From Seohaeicola saemankumensis (lineage in GTDB: Bacteria; Pseudomonadota; Alphaproteobacteria; Rhodobacterales; Rhodobacteraceae): a stretch of DNA of 64,000 nt. Made by a program: the position numbers and the translations under genes. Location: assembly GCF_020171285.1 (NCBI RefSeq), contig NZ_JAIUZI010000001.1, positions 372,001-436,000 on the forward strand, given 5' to 3'. Below the pieces are notes generated by a model, which was not told where the DNA came from, did no database searches, and saw only the letters and a program-made list of their open reading frames with translations. This document shows, one piece after another, positions 45,215 to 53,618 of the stretch; position 1 is the first letter of the stretch; each line of letters begins with the position of its first letter.

Positions 45215-45875
45215 GCCAGTCGACGATGTCGTCGACCCCGGCCCGTTCAGTGCGGAACCCGTTGGCCGGGTGGTCCGGGTCGGCATAGCCGAAGGAGATC
45301 GCACAGAGGATCAGCCGGTCCTCGGGAATGTCGAAATAGTCATGCAGGAACGCCCCGTGCGCCGCCACCGCCGCCTGCGGGATGCTGGCCACCCCGGCGG
45401 CCTGCGCGGCCAGCGCAAAGGCCGCGACAAAGCCGCCGCTGTCCATCGCGCCATAGGGGCCCAGCTCCGCCGGGCTCGACAGGATCGCGCAATGGGGCGC
45501 GCCGAACAGGCGGAAATTCTCCATCATCTGCTTGGCCGACCCGGCGCGGTCGCCCTTTTCGACGCCAACCGCCTCATAAAGCTGCCAGCCGCAGGTGCGC
45601 CGGCGCTGCTGGTAAACCCCGGAATACCCCGAGGGAAAGGGCAGGTCGGGGTCATGCCCCCCCGCCATCGCCTGATCCCACAGCGCCTCGCGCAGCGCGT
45701 CGGTTTCCGCGCCGCTGGTGATGGTCAGCTGCCAGGGCTGCGCATTGCACCACGACGGCATCTTGCGGGCGGCGTTGACAATGGCTTCGATGATCTCGCG
45801 CGGGACGGGATCGGGGCGAAACCCCCGGCAGGAATAACGGCGGGCAAACAGGGCGTCCAGATCGGCAAGGGTCAT
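45207..45875 (-). CDS. Nitroreductase family FMN oxidoreductase
   Basis: This 222-aa FMN-dependent NAD(P)H oxidoreductase has RRYSCRGFRPDPVPREIIEAIVNAARKMPSWCNAQPW (about 12-48), with the RxSxR phosphate-binding region, and GVASIPQAAVAAHGAFLHDYFDIPED near 161-186. It could reduce nitroaromatics or quinones; the natural substrate is unknown. First of four overlapping genes (nitroreductase, pfkB-type, dtd, glycerate kinase). Confidence 0.9.
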   Translation of the reverse strand: MTLADLDALFARRYSCRGFRPDPVPREIIEAIVNAARKMPSWCNAQPWQLTITSGAETDALREALWDQAMAGGHDPDLPFPSGYSGVYQQRRRTCGWQLYEAVGVEKGDRAGSAKQMMENFRLFGAPHCAILSSPAELGPYGAMDSGGFVAAFALAAQAAGVASIPQAAVAAHGAFLHDYFDIPEDRLILCAISFGYADPDHPANGFRTERAGVDDIVDWRG

Positions 45876-46030
45876 CGGGCGGGCGGCTCCGGCAGTTGCG
45901 TTTCCGGCAGGATGGCCTCCGCGCCCGCGAACCGCAAGAGCCGAGCGGGACGGGTCATGATTTGAGCCGGATCAAGGCAAAAACCGGCGAATTGCGCGAC
46001 AATAGACAGGTCATGAAAGGAGGAGTGATC

Positions 46031-46450
46031 ATGGTTGAAAAGACGGAACATCCGGGCCTTTGGCCTTCGCTCTACGACCCGCTTCGCGCGTTCGGATCCC
46101 GCGTGGCGGACTGGCTCAGCCCCGCGACCGAGGCATCGGGCAGCAAGGATGCCTATGACATCAGCATGGAACTGCCGGGCGTGTCCGAGGATGACATCGA
46201 GCTGACGGTCGACAACGGCGCGGTCACCATCCGCGGCGAAAAGAAGACGCAAGTCGAAAAAAAGGGCGACACCTGGTTCTTCAGCGAACGGCAATACGGC
46301 GCCTTTCGCCGGTCGTTCCGCCTGCCCGAAGACGCCGACGGGGCGCGGGCCAGCGCCAGCATGAAGGACGGCGTGCTGCACGTGCGGGTGCCGAAAAAGG
46401 CGCCCGAAGAGGCGGAGGCCGCCAAACGGATCATGATTTCCCGCACCTGA
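46031..46450 (+). CDS. Small heat shock protein, Hsp20/alpha-crystallin family
   Basis: This 139-aa ATP-independent chaperone has an alpha-crystallin domain of about residues 40-130 (DAYDISMELPGVSEDDIELTVDNGAVTIRGEKK; ending in DGVLHVRVPK). The start at 46031 has a near-perfect AAAGGAGG; the frame continues upstream without such a site. It is monocistronic and convergent with the zinc-ribbon protein gene. Confidence 0.93.
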   Translation: MVEKTEHPGLWPSLYDPLRAFGSRVADWLSPATEASGSKDAYDISMELPGVSEDDIELTVDNGAVTIRGEKKTQVEKKGDTWFFSERQYGAFRRSFRLPEDADGARASASMKDGVLHVRVPKKAPEEAEAAKRIMISRT

Positions 46451-46482
46451 CGGGAGGGAGGGGGGCGGCCGGGGTGGCCGGA

Positions 46483-47592
46483 TCACTGGTTGGTTGCAAC
46501 CAGATATCCGACCCCGGCCGCGACCAGCAGGCCAAGGGTGACCGCCACGGTGATCTTGATCGCCGACCACGGGCGTTCGCCCTGAACCCGGCCCGTCCTG
46601 CCATTGATGACAAAGCGGTAGGTCTTGCCGCGATACTTGTAGGCGGCCAGCCAGACCGGCAGCAGGACATGTTTGAACGTCACCGCCGAAATGTCGGTGT
46701 CCAGCGCGTGAATACGCTGCTGGTCGCCACCGATGTCGAAACGGACATCGCGCTCGATCACTCGCGCCATATGCGCGCGTGCCTCCGTGTAGCCCTCTGA
46801 CAATTCGACGGTATAGGCCTCGGCCCGAAACCCCGCGAGGTACTGCGGCTGATAGGGCTGCAGCGCCGGCAGGTCCCAGGGCTCCAGCGCGTCGGTATAC
46901 TGTTTCGGCAGGCTGCGCGAGGCCAGCACCAGCACGTCGTCAAAGAACCGCGCCACCCGGCCCGCGGCCGGGGTCCAGCGGATCTTGGGCACCCGCTCCT
47001 GCACCTGCTTGCCGTTGCGGGTGACCGTGCGCGTCACATAGTAGACGGTGCCGCGCTCGCCCTTGTAGCGCGACTTGGTATCGGCGTCGAAGGTCCAGTA
47101 GGGCACGTAGATGCCCTGCATCCTGCGCCCCTTGCGGGCGTATTGCTGCAGCCCGTTCGGGGCGAACCAGAGCCGCCCGAGCCAGTCGCCCATCGCCTTG
47201 TGCGCGGTGCCCTCGTCCAGCGCAAAGGGCAGCACGCCGCGCGGCTTGATGTGGCGGCTGACGCCGGTGCCGGTGACCACCGGCGTGGCACAGAACGGGC
47301 ATTCGGCGGCGTGGGTGTCGGGGTCGAATTCCACCTGTGCGCCGCAATTGGGGCAGGACAGGACGCGGGTTTCCTCGATCTCCGCCTCCGGCAGCTTTTC
47401 GGCGATGGCGGCGTCGAAATCGAGCTCGCGCAGTTTCGTCCCGCCCCAGGGCCCCGCATTGACCGTTTCGCGATGCCCGCAATGATCGCAGGTCAGCGTG
47501 CCGTCGGCGGGGTTGAACCGGTAGTCGGCGCCGCACTGGTCGCAGGGGAACCGGTGCTCTTCCATCGGAACGGGGGCGCTTGTGTCGCTCAT
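46483..47592 (-). CDS. Zinc-ribbon membrane-anchored protein (TFIIB-like zinc finger)
   Basis: This 369-aa protein has two N-terminal zinc ribbons: CDQCGADY...CDHCGH (about 17-39) and CPNCGAQVEF...CPFC (about 80-100). A middle region follows (WLGRLWFAPNGLQQYARKGRRMQGIYVPYWTF, then a beta-rich part), with one C-terminal helix (about 348-365). Such proteins are often auto-annotated as PriA-like, which the sequence does not support; it lacks helicase motifs. It is the last gene of the XpaC-TelA-SPFH module. Its Shine-Dalgarno (CCGGAGG) comes from a copy of the dispersed repeat. Confidence 0.8.
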   Translation of the reverse strand: MSDTSAPVPMEEHRFPCDQCGADYRFNPADGTLTCDHCGHRETVNAGPWGGTKLRELDFDAAIAEKLPEAEIEETRVLSCPNCGAQVEFDPDTHAAECPFCATPVVTGTGVSRHIKPRGVLPFALDEGTAHKAMGDWLGRLWFAPNGLQQYARKGRRMQGIYVPYWTFDADTKSRYKGERGTVYYVTRTVTRNGKQVQERVPKIRWTPAAGRVARFFDDVLVLASRSLPKQYTDALEPWDLPALQPYQPQYLAGFRAEAYTVELSEGYTEARAHMARVIERDVRFDIGGDQQRIHALDTDISAVTFKHVLLPVWLAAYKYRGKTYRFVINGRTGRVQGERPWSAIKITVAVTLGLLVAAGVGYLVATNQ

Positions 47593-47598
47593 CGGATG

Positions 47599-47631
47599 CC
47601 TCCGGCGGGAGTATTTGACAAAGAGATGAAA
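47599..47631 (+). repeat. Dispersed intergenic repeat, short subtype (copy 6)
   Basis: CCTCCGGCGGGAGTATTTG then ACAAAGAGATGAAA, matching copy 1 throughout. It lies between the SPFH and zinc-ribbon genes and is antisense to them. On the minus strand its CCGGAGG falls six bases before the zinc-ribbon ATG. Confidence 0.8.
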
Positions 47632-47656
47632 GGGACGGGACGGGAGAGAGCGGCGG

Positions 47657-48805
47657 TCAGGCCGCGGGCGGCGGCGGGGGTGGCGGCATCACGGTAAAGA
47701 GCTGCGCCAGTTCCTGCAGGTCGCCGGCCTTCAGCCAGCCGTCCTGTCCGGCGGTCCAGACGTGGGTGTCGCGGGTCAGCTCTCCGGAGGCGGCCATGCG
47801 GCCCAGGGCGGCCTTGGAGAAGGGCCCGCGCGTCTCGCCGTTCTCGGCCAGGTGCCAGACCTTTTCGACCGGCGGCGGCGGCGGGGCCACGGGCGCCGCG
47901 GCCTGCGGGGCAGCGGGGGCGGGACGGCCCCAGGGGCCCGGCGCCTGACCCGCTGCCATCGTCCCCATCTGGCTGGCCATCGCCATGCCCATGCCGGCGC
48001 CGAGGCCTGCGGCCATGCCACCCCCCGAGGGGTTGGAGGCCGCCGCCGTCATCGCCTCGGCCGCCGAATACTGGGTGAACTTGCCCAGATCACCCGCCAG
48101 CCCCATCGAGGTGCGCTTGTCCAGCGCCGCCTCCACGGCGGGCGGCAGCGAGATGTTCTCGATATAGAACTCCGGCATCTCCAGCCCGTATTCGGCGATC
48201 ACCGGCGCCATCTCGGCCACGATCAGCTTGCCCAGATCGGCGGTATTGGCGGCCATGTCCAGCACCGGAATACCGGAACCGGCGATCACGCGGGAGAATT
48301 CCTGCACGATGATGTTTCGGATCTGATAGCTGATCTCGTCCATGGTGAACTCGCCATCGGTGCCGACGATTTCCACCAGGAACCGCGCCGGGTCCTTGAC
48401 CCGGATCGTGTAACTGCCAAAGGCCCGGATCCGGGTCGGCCCGAACTCCGGATCACGCAGCATGATCGGGTTCTTGGTGCCCCATTTGAGATCGGTGAAC
48501 CGCGTGGTGTTGACGAAATAGATCTCCGACTTGAACGGCGACTGGAACCCGTGGTCCCAATGCTGCAGCGTCGTCATGATCGGCATGTTGTTGGTCTCCA
48601 GCATGTAGAGACCGGGGGTGAACACATCGGCCAGCTGCCCCTCGTGCACGAAAACGGCGGCCTGGCCCTCGCGCACCGTCAGCTTGGCGCCGTATTTGAT
48701 CTCGTGGCCCTCGCGCTCGAACCGCCAGACCATGGTGTCGCGGGTGTCGTCCACCCAGTGGATGACGTCGATGAATTCACCGGTGAGAAAATCGAAGATA
48801 CCCAT
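47657..48805 (-). CDS. SPFH-domain (virion core/YdjI-like) protein with GYF_2 domain
   Basis: This 382-aa protein has an SPFH/band-7-like region of about residues 20-245 (GAKLTVREGQAAVFVHEGQLADVFTPGLYML; IRNIIVQEFSRVIAGSGIPVLDMAAN). A glycine/methionine-rich linker and a proline-rich stretch lead to a C-terminal GYF_2 domain (VWHLAENGETRGPFSKAALGRMAASGEL, about 320-375) and a terminal polyproline. It probably oligomerises at the membrane and recruits partners. AAAGGA precedes the ATG. It lies between the DUF2927 and zinc-ribbon genes. Confidence 0.85.
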   Translation of the reverse strand: MGIFDFLTGEFIDVIHWVDDTRDTMVWRFEREGHEIKYGAKLTVREGQAAVFVHEGQLADVFTPGLYMLETNNMPIMTTLQHWDHGFQSPFKSEIYFVNTTRFTDLKWGTKNPIMLRDPEFGPTRIRAFGSYTIRVKDPARFLVEIVGTDGEFTMDEISYQIRNIIVQEFSRVIAGSGIPVLDMAANTADLGKLIVAEMAPVIAEYGLEMPEFYIENISLPPAVEAALDKRTSMGLAGDLGKFTQYSAAEAMTAAASNPSGGGMAAGLGAGMGMAMASQMGTMAAGQAPGPWGRPAPAAPQAAAPVAPPPPPVEKVWHLAENGETRGPFSKAALGRMAASGELTRDTHVWTAGQDGWLKAGDLQELAQLFTVMPPPPPPPAA

Positions 48806-48845
48806 GGGGACGGTCCTTTCGTTCAGGAGGTTCGCGAGGCCGGTG

Positions 48846-49817
48846 TCACAACACCTGCCCCATCAGTTCGCGGGCGATGATCCGGGCGGCGGGCAGGGCC
48901 TCGGGCGCGGTCATGCCGGGTTTCAGGCGCGGATCGTAGAGCATCCGCAAGAGCAGTTCGTCGTGGTTGGTCAGCAGCGCGAATTCGTCGTCGTCGTTGA
49001 AGATCGAGGGCCGCGCGGCCGGGCTGTCATTGGGCAGGCCCAGCCCCTGGGCGATTTCCTCGTGAAAGCATGACTGGCGCATCAGGTCGGGGTGTTCGGC
49101 GGGGATCAGCGCCACCGCGCGGGCATAGGTGTTGGGGTCGCGGGCGCTGGGTGCGGCCACCAGCAGGCAGTAGAACGCGCTGGGGATGTCGCGGAACAGG
49201 GCCAGCTCCTGCGCGCCGATGCCGGGGATCAGCTGTTGCACCCGCGCGGCCACGTAATCGCCATCGTCGACCCCGGCGACAAAGACGGTAAAATTCGGGG
49301 CGTTGCGGGTGGTCGCGATCGAGTGCCCGGTCACCCGCGCCAGCCGGCTGGCATAGGCCGAGATGCTGGCGCTGTCGCGGCTGCGCTGCTCGGCGGGCAC
49401 GCTGGCGCCGAATTCCACCGCGATCCGCACCGGCGCGCTCCAGCGGCTCAGCGTGCCGCTGTCCAGCGCGCGGGCGCCACCAAAGGTGGTGCCGGAATAC
49501 TCGCCGTAAAAGGCGATGGTCTCAAAGGCGCGCACCAGCTCGTCGGGCGAAAACGGCGTGTCCGGGCCGCCGCCGTCGGTGCGCAGCAACCCGCGCGTCA
49601 GCAGGCCGTCCTGCACCTTCTGGTAGTGAAGTGCGCGCGCCTGGCTGGCGGATGAGGCGGGCACCGGCGCGGGCGAGGCGGGCACATAGCCCACCGGGCG
49701 CGCGGGCGGCACCGGCGATGTGCGCGGGCTGGTGGTTTCGCAGCCCGCCAGCGCCAGCGCGATCACCATCGCGCCCGCGATCCCCCGGCGTGGCCGGGAT
49801 ATGGGGGTGCCGCGCAC
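48846..49817 (-). CDS. DUF2927 lipoprotein
   Basis: This protein of about 323 aa has a signal peptide ending in the lipobox LALAGC (C about 26), then a proline-rich linker, then a DUF2927-like domain with SRWSAPVRIAVEFGASVP and RQSCFHEEIAQGLGLPNDSPAARPSIFNDDDEFALLTNHD (about 247-286). The HEE...H spacing suggests a metzincin-like zinc site, so it could be a secreted protease; this is inference. The GTG start at 49817 is tentative; an ATG at 49769 leaves a shorter signal. It follows telA-like by 7 bp. Confidence 0.8.
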   Translation of the reverse strand: MRGTPISRPRRGIAGAMVIALALAGCETTSPRTSPVPPARPVGYVPASPAPVPASSASQARALHYQKVQDGLLTRGLLRTDGGGPDTPFSPDELVRAFETIAFYGEYSGTTFGGARALDSGTLSRWSAPVRIAVEFGASVPAEQRSRDSASISAYASRLARVTGHSIATTRNAPNFTVFVAGVDDGDYVAARVQQLIPGIGAQELALFRDIPSAFYCLLVAAPSARDPNTYARAVALIPAEHPDLMRQSCFHEEIAQGLGLPNDSPAARPSIFNDDDEFALLTNHDELLLRMLYDPRLKPGMTAPEALPAARIIARELMGQVL

Positions 49818-49824
49818 CGGCGGA

Positions 49825-51015
49825 TCAGCCCGGCACCGCGGTGCCCGCGGTGTCGCCCAGCCCGTCCTTGCGGGCCTTGGCTGCGGCCAGCGTATCGCGC
49901 AGCTCGGCCTCCATCTTCTTTAGCTCTTCCTCGGCGGCGGCGCGGCGCGCCTTGCCCTCGTCGGCGATCTGCAGCGATTCATTGATGGTGCCGATCAGGT
50001 CGGCGTTGGCCTTCTTCACCGCCTCGATGTCAAAGACGCCGCGCTCCATCTCCTGCCGGATCATCTTGTTGCTCTCGCGCAGGTTGGCGGCATTGGCCGT
50101 CAGCAATTCGTTGGTCAGGTCATTGGCGTCGCGCACCGCCGCCGCCGCCTCGGCGCTGCGCTGGATGGTGACCGCCTGCGCCAGCTGGGTTTCCCACAGC
50201 GGCACCGTGTTCACCAGCGTCGAGTTGATCTTGGTCACCAGCGACTTGTCGTTTTCTTGCACCAGCCGGATCGACGGCAGCGACTGCATCGTCACCTGCC
50301 GCGTCAGCTTCAGGTCGTGCACCCGGCGTTCCAAATCGTCGCGCGCGGCGCGCAGGTCGCGCAGCTCTTGCGCCTTCATCACCTGCTCGCCCTCGGGCGC
50401 GGCCTGCACGGCCGCCTCGCGGGCAGGAATGTCAGTGCTGTCCAGCTCGCCCAGCTTTTCCTCGCCGGCCGCGATATAGAGCGCCAGTTCGTCGTAAAAC
50501 CCCAGCGTCTTTTCATACAGCAGATCCAGCGACTTGATGTCCTTCAGCAGCGTATGTTCATGGCCCAGCAGATCGTCGGTGATCTTGTCGATCTGGCCCT
50601 GCACATCCTCGAACCGGGCGGTGAACTTGGCCATCGGCGCGGCCCGGCCCAGCAGTTTCTCCCACCAGCTCTGCTCGCGCCGCACGTCCAGCTCCGAGAC
50701 AGAGAACCCCCGGATCGTGGTGACGATGTCGCGCAGGGAATCGCCCGCCGGGCCGACATCCTTGTTGCGCACGTCGGCCAGCATCGCCTGGCTGATTTCC
50801 TGCAGCTCGGCCTGCGCGCCCGACCCGAACGACACGATGGAATTGGTGTCACCCATGTCGATCTGGTCCATCCGGGCGCGGATTTCGGCCTGCACGGGCG
50901 CGTCGGCCTCTTGCATGACAACGATCTCGGACGAGGGTTCGGGCAGGTCGATCGCGGTGACCTCGTCAACGAGGGTCTGGCTCTCGGCGGCTTTCTGGCG
51001 GACGGTGTCGGACAT
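49825..51015 (-). CDS. TelA-like toxic anion resistance protein
   Basis: This 396-aa, almost wholly helical protein has the TelA-family core: FGSGAQAELQEISQAMLADVRNKDVGPAGDSL (about 63-94) and TMQSLPSIRLVQENDKSLVTKINSTLVNTVPLWETQLAQAVTI (about 244-286). A long C-terminal coiled coil ends it. TelA proteins are linked to tellurite, antibiotic and envelope-stress tolerance. AAGGAA lies before the ATG. It follows the XpaC-type gene by 33 bp. Confidence 0.93.
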   Translation of the reverse strand: MSDTVRQKAAESQTLVDEVTAIDLPEPSSEIVVMQEADAPVQAEIRARMDQIDMGDTNSIVSFGSGAQAELQEISQAMLADVRNKDVGPAGDSLRDIVTTIRGFSVSELDVRREQSWWEKLLGRAAPMAKFTARFEDVQGQIDKITDDLLGHEHTLLKDIKSLDLLYEKTLGFYDELALYIAAGEEKLGELDSTDIPAREAAVQAAPEGEQVMKAQELRDLRAARDDLERRVHDLKLTRQVTMQSLPSIRLVQENDKSLVTKINSTLVNTVPLWETQLAQAVTIQRSAEAAAAVRDANDLTNELLTANAANLRESNKMIRQEMERGVFDIEAVKKANADLIGTINESLQIADEGKARRAAAEEELKKMEAELRDTLAAAKARKDGLGDTAGTAVPG

Positions 51016-51048
51016 GGGACAGGGTTCCTTGTTACGAGAATTCGGGGA

Positions 51049-51951
51049 TCAGTCTAACCGGACGCCTTCGCGTTGCAGCCGGTCGCGCAGCACTTCGATT
51101 TCGACGGTCAGATCGCTGCGGTCGTCCTGCAGCATCTTGGTGGTCCGGGCGGCAAAGTTCTTTTCCAGATCGTCCAGCAGCGCCAGATAGTCGGCGCGGG
51201 CCTGCGCATCGTGGTTGCGGGCATAGATATCGGCGAACTTGATCGTCGCGTCGCGCGCCCCCATCAGGTAGACGGTCATGTACTTGCGCGCGCCGGTCAG
51301 GTCGCGCGGGTCTTCCTCGACGGTGCGGAACAGGTCGCGGGCGGTGCTCTGGAACCGCTCGACGCGGGCCTCGACCTGGCGGTCGCCGGCACGTTTGACC
51401 GCGTCGGTCATCGCACCCAGGTATTTCTCGGCCTCCTCCACCACGCGGGCCACGCGGTCCTGCTGGAAGGTGTCGATGCCTTCCATACCCTTGTCCTTCA
51501 GCGGGTCGATGCCAAAGGCGACGCCGTGCAGCACCGTGGCCGCCACGCAATACAGCGCGGGGGCCAGGATGCCGGGGTCTGTCTTGTAGGCCGCCACCGC
51601 CACCCCCAGCCCGGTCAGCAGGCTGGCCGCCATCTTGCGCGGAAAGGCCGGGCGCCGCGCCACCTTGCGCGCGTGATAGGCGCTCTCGGCGCGCAGCCCC
51701 TCGCGCAGCAGCCAGGCCGCCAGCGTCAGCATGCCGGCGGCGACCAGGCCCAGCGTCATGCCGATGGCGCCGTCGTTCAGCGAGATAAAGACCAACGGAA
51801 TGGCCGGAACGAACAGCACATTGGCCCGCGCGCCCGCCGGGTCGACGCGGGCGCCGTCATAGGCGCCGCGCGGGGCGGGGGGCTCGTCGTCGTTCTGGGG
51901 GGTGGGGGGCCGGGATGTGGGGCTGTACTTGCCGCCGAAACGCTGCGCCAT
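51049..51951 (-). CDS. XpaC-like (5-bromo-4-chloroindolyl phosphate hydrolysis family) protein
   Basis: This 300-aa protein has a short N-terminal cytosolic part, a cluster of hydrophobic helices (about 45-80 and 108-145), then a helical cytosolic domain (DRVARVVEEAEKYLGAMTDAVKRAGDRQVEARVERFQSTA, about 164-203). XpaC is commonly encoded next to TelA, as here. The molecular activity is unknown; the family name comes from a phenotype in Bacillus. It begins 3 bp after a 29-aa leader peptide gene. Confidence 0.9.
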   Translation of the reverse strand: MAQRFGGKYSPTSRPPTPQNDDEPPAPRGAYDGARVDPAGARANVLFVPAIPLVFISLNDGAIGMTLGLVAAGMLTLAAWLLREGLRAESAYHARKVARRPAFPRKMAASLLTGLGVAVAAYKTDPGILAPALYCVAATVLHGVAFGIDPLKDKGMEGIDTFQQDRVARVVEEAEKYLGAMTDAVKRAGDRQVEARVERFQSTARDLFRTVEEDPRDLTGARKYMTVYLMGARDATIKFADIYARNHDAQARADYLALLDDLEKNFAARTTKMLQDDRSDLTVEIEVLRDRLQREGVRLD

Positions 51952-51954
51952 CGG

Positions 51955-52044
51955 TCACAGCCCCCCGAGCAGGCCGGTGCAAACCCCGAACAGCAGAACC
52001 AATAACGCCGCATATGCGATCTTTTGCACGCCGGTTTGAGACAT
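51955..52044 (-). CDS. 29-aa hydrophobic peptide upstream of the xpaC-like gene
   Basis: An ATG at 52044 is preceded by AGGGG six bases upstream and opens a 29-codon frame. The peptide has a short polar N-terminus (MSQTGVQK) and one hydrophobic helix (AYAALLVLLFGVCTGLLGGL). The stop lies 3 bp before the xpaC-like ATG. The good ribosome site, membrane-helix composition and tight spacing support a real small membrane protein or translational leader. Not recognised. Confidence 0.65.
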   Translation of the reverse strand: MSQTGVQKIAYAALLVLLFGVCTGLLGGL

Positions 52045-52125
52045 ACGGAACCCCTGACCACCTATCTGTCCCGAATCTAGGCGATGCAGGCCGGGCTTGC
52101 TAGGGGGAACCGGCAGCCAACTGGC

Positions 52126-53040
52126 TCAGCTCCGGCGCTTTGGCCGGTTGTGCGGCGTCCCGCCGCGCTTGCCGGGGCCGCCGCCGTCACTCGCGGCGCG
52201 GGTCTTGCCGGGGGCCGGGTCAAAGGGTTTCGCCGGCGGTTTTCCGGCGCCGCCGCGCGCGCCCTTGGCGGGCCGCTTGCGTTTCAGCGGCGCGGGTTCG
52301 CCATCCTCGGGCTCCAGCCCCAGCTGGTCGCGCATCACCCGGCGGCGCACCTCCTCGACCGCGCCGGGCTTCAGCTGGCCCAGCTGGAACGGGCCATAAG
52401 ACACCCGGATCAGCCGGTTGACGGTAAAGCCCAGGTCCTCCATCGCGCGGCGGATCTCGCGGTTCTTGCCCTCGCGCAGGCTGACCGTGACCCAGGCGTT
52501 GGCGCCCTGCTGGCGGTCCAGCGACACGATCATCGGCTGGAATGTCTCGCCCTCGACGGTCAACCCCTGCCGCAGCGGCGCGAAATCCTCGTCCCTGGGC
52601 CGGCCATTGATGCGCACCCGGTACTTGCGCAGCCAGCCGGTGGCGGGCAGCTCCAGCTTGCGCTTGATGCCGCCGTCATTGGTCAACAGCAGCAACCCTT
52701 CCGAGTTCAGGTCCAGCCGCCCGACGCTCATCACCCGCGGCATCTCCTCGGGCAGATCGTCGTAGATGGTGGCGCGGCCCTTTTCGTCGCGGTCGGTGGT
52801 CACCAGCCCGGTAGGCTTGTGATACAGCCACAGCCGCGCAGGTTCCGGCGCGGCGATCGGCTTGCCATCGACGGCGATCTTGTCGCGGTCGGTGACGTTC
52901 AGCGCCGGGCTGTCGATCTTGCGGCCGTTGACGGTGACGCGGCCCGCTTCGATCATGCGTTCGGCAACGCGGCGCGAGGCGACGCCGGCGCGCGACAGGA
53001 CCTTGGCGATGCGGTCGCCAGGAGGGGTGGGGGTGCTCAT
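52126..53040 (-). CDS. rluB: 23S rRNA pseudouridine synthase, RluB-like
   Basis: This 304-aa protein has an N-terminal S4 domain (DRIAKVLSRAGVASRRVAERMIEAGRVTVNGRKI), then the RsuA/RluB catalytic domain with the aspartate in VGRLDLNSEGLLLLTNDG (about 107-124) and EGKNREIRRAMEDLGF. A basic, glycine/proline-rich tail (about 240-304) is typical of alphaproteobacterial members. RluB is more likely than RluE/RsuA from length and tail. It is divergent from tadA. Confidence 0.9.
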   Translation of the reverse strand: MSTPTPPGDRIAKVLSRAGVASRRVAERMIEAGRVTVNGRKIDSPALNVTDRDKIAVDGKPIAAPEPARLWLYHKPTGLVTTDRDEKGRATIYDDLPEEMPRVMSVGRLDLNSEGLLLLTNDGGIKRKLELPATGWLRKYRVRINGRPRDEDFAPLRQGLTVEGETFQPMIVSLDRQQGANAWVTVSLREGKNREIRRAMEDLGFTVNRLIRVSYGPFQLGQLKPGAVEEVRRRVMRDQLGLEPEDGEPAPLKRKRPAKGARGGAGKPPAKPFDPAPGKTRAASDGGGPGKRGGTPHNRPKRRS

Positions 53041-53124
53041 GCACTGGCCTTATCTGTGCTCATCCCCCGGCCTTAGACGATTTCGCGCGCTTGCGAAAGC
53101 GGCAGTTGCGGGGCAGGGTGGGGC

Positions 53125-53577
53125 ATGGTGTTCAAATCCTATATGAATCAAGCGCTTGACCAAGCGCGCGCCGCAGCCCTTCGCGGCGAGGTGCCGGTCG
53201 GCGCGGTGCTGGTCGATCCCGCAGGCCAGGTGGTGGCCGCCGCCGGCAACCGCACCCGCGAACAAAGCGACCCCACCGCGCACGCCGAAATCGCGGTGAT
53301 CCGCGCCGCCTGTGCCGCCGCCGGGTCCGAACGGCTGCCGGGGCACGACCTCTATGTCACGCTGGAACCCTGCGCCATGTGCGCCGCCGCCATCGCGGCG
53401 GCCCGGATCAGGCGGCTCTACTACGGCGCCGCCGACCCCAAATCCGGCGGCGTCGCCCACGGCGCCCGGGTCTTCACCCACCCCCAGGCCCACCACGTCC
53501 CCGAAATCTACGACGGCATCGCCGCCGAAGAGGCCGAAGCGCTGCTGCGCAGGTTCTTCCGCGACCGTCGGGCCTGA
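53125..53577 (+). CDS. tadA: tRNA(adenine34) deaminase
   Basis: This 150-aa zinc deaminase converts A34 to inosine in tRNA-Arg(ACG). Zinc and proton-shuttle motifs are HAE (about 53-55) and PCAMCAAAI (about 82-90). The C-terminal RRFFRDRRA is typical. The ATG at 53125 follows GGGTGGGG; ATG at 53143 is an alternative. Essential housekeeping gene. Confidence 0.95.
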   Translation: MVFKSYMNQALDQARAAALRGEVPVGAVLVDPAGQVVAAAGNRTREQSDPTAHAEIAVIRAACAAAGSERLPGHDLYVTLEPCAMCAAAIAAARIRRLYYGAADPKSGGVAHGARVFTHPQAHHVPEIYDGIAAEEAEALLRRFFRDRRA

Positions 53578-53618
53578 CCCCTCATAGGCCACCATCCCCG
53601 CGCCCAACCCGGGCCCGG

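Noticed and set aside
46483-47592. PriA-like helicase annotation for the zinc-ribbon protein
   Set aside because: No Walker A/B or helicase motifs; only zinc ribbons and a C-terminal membrane helix.
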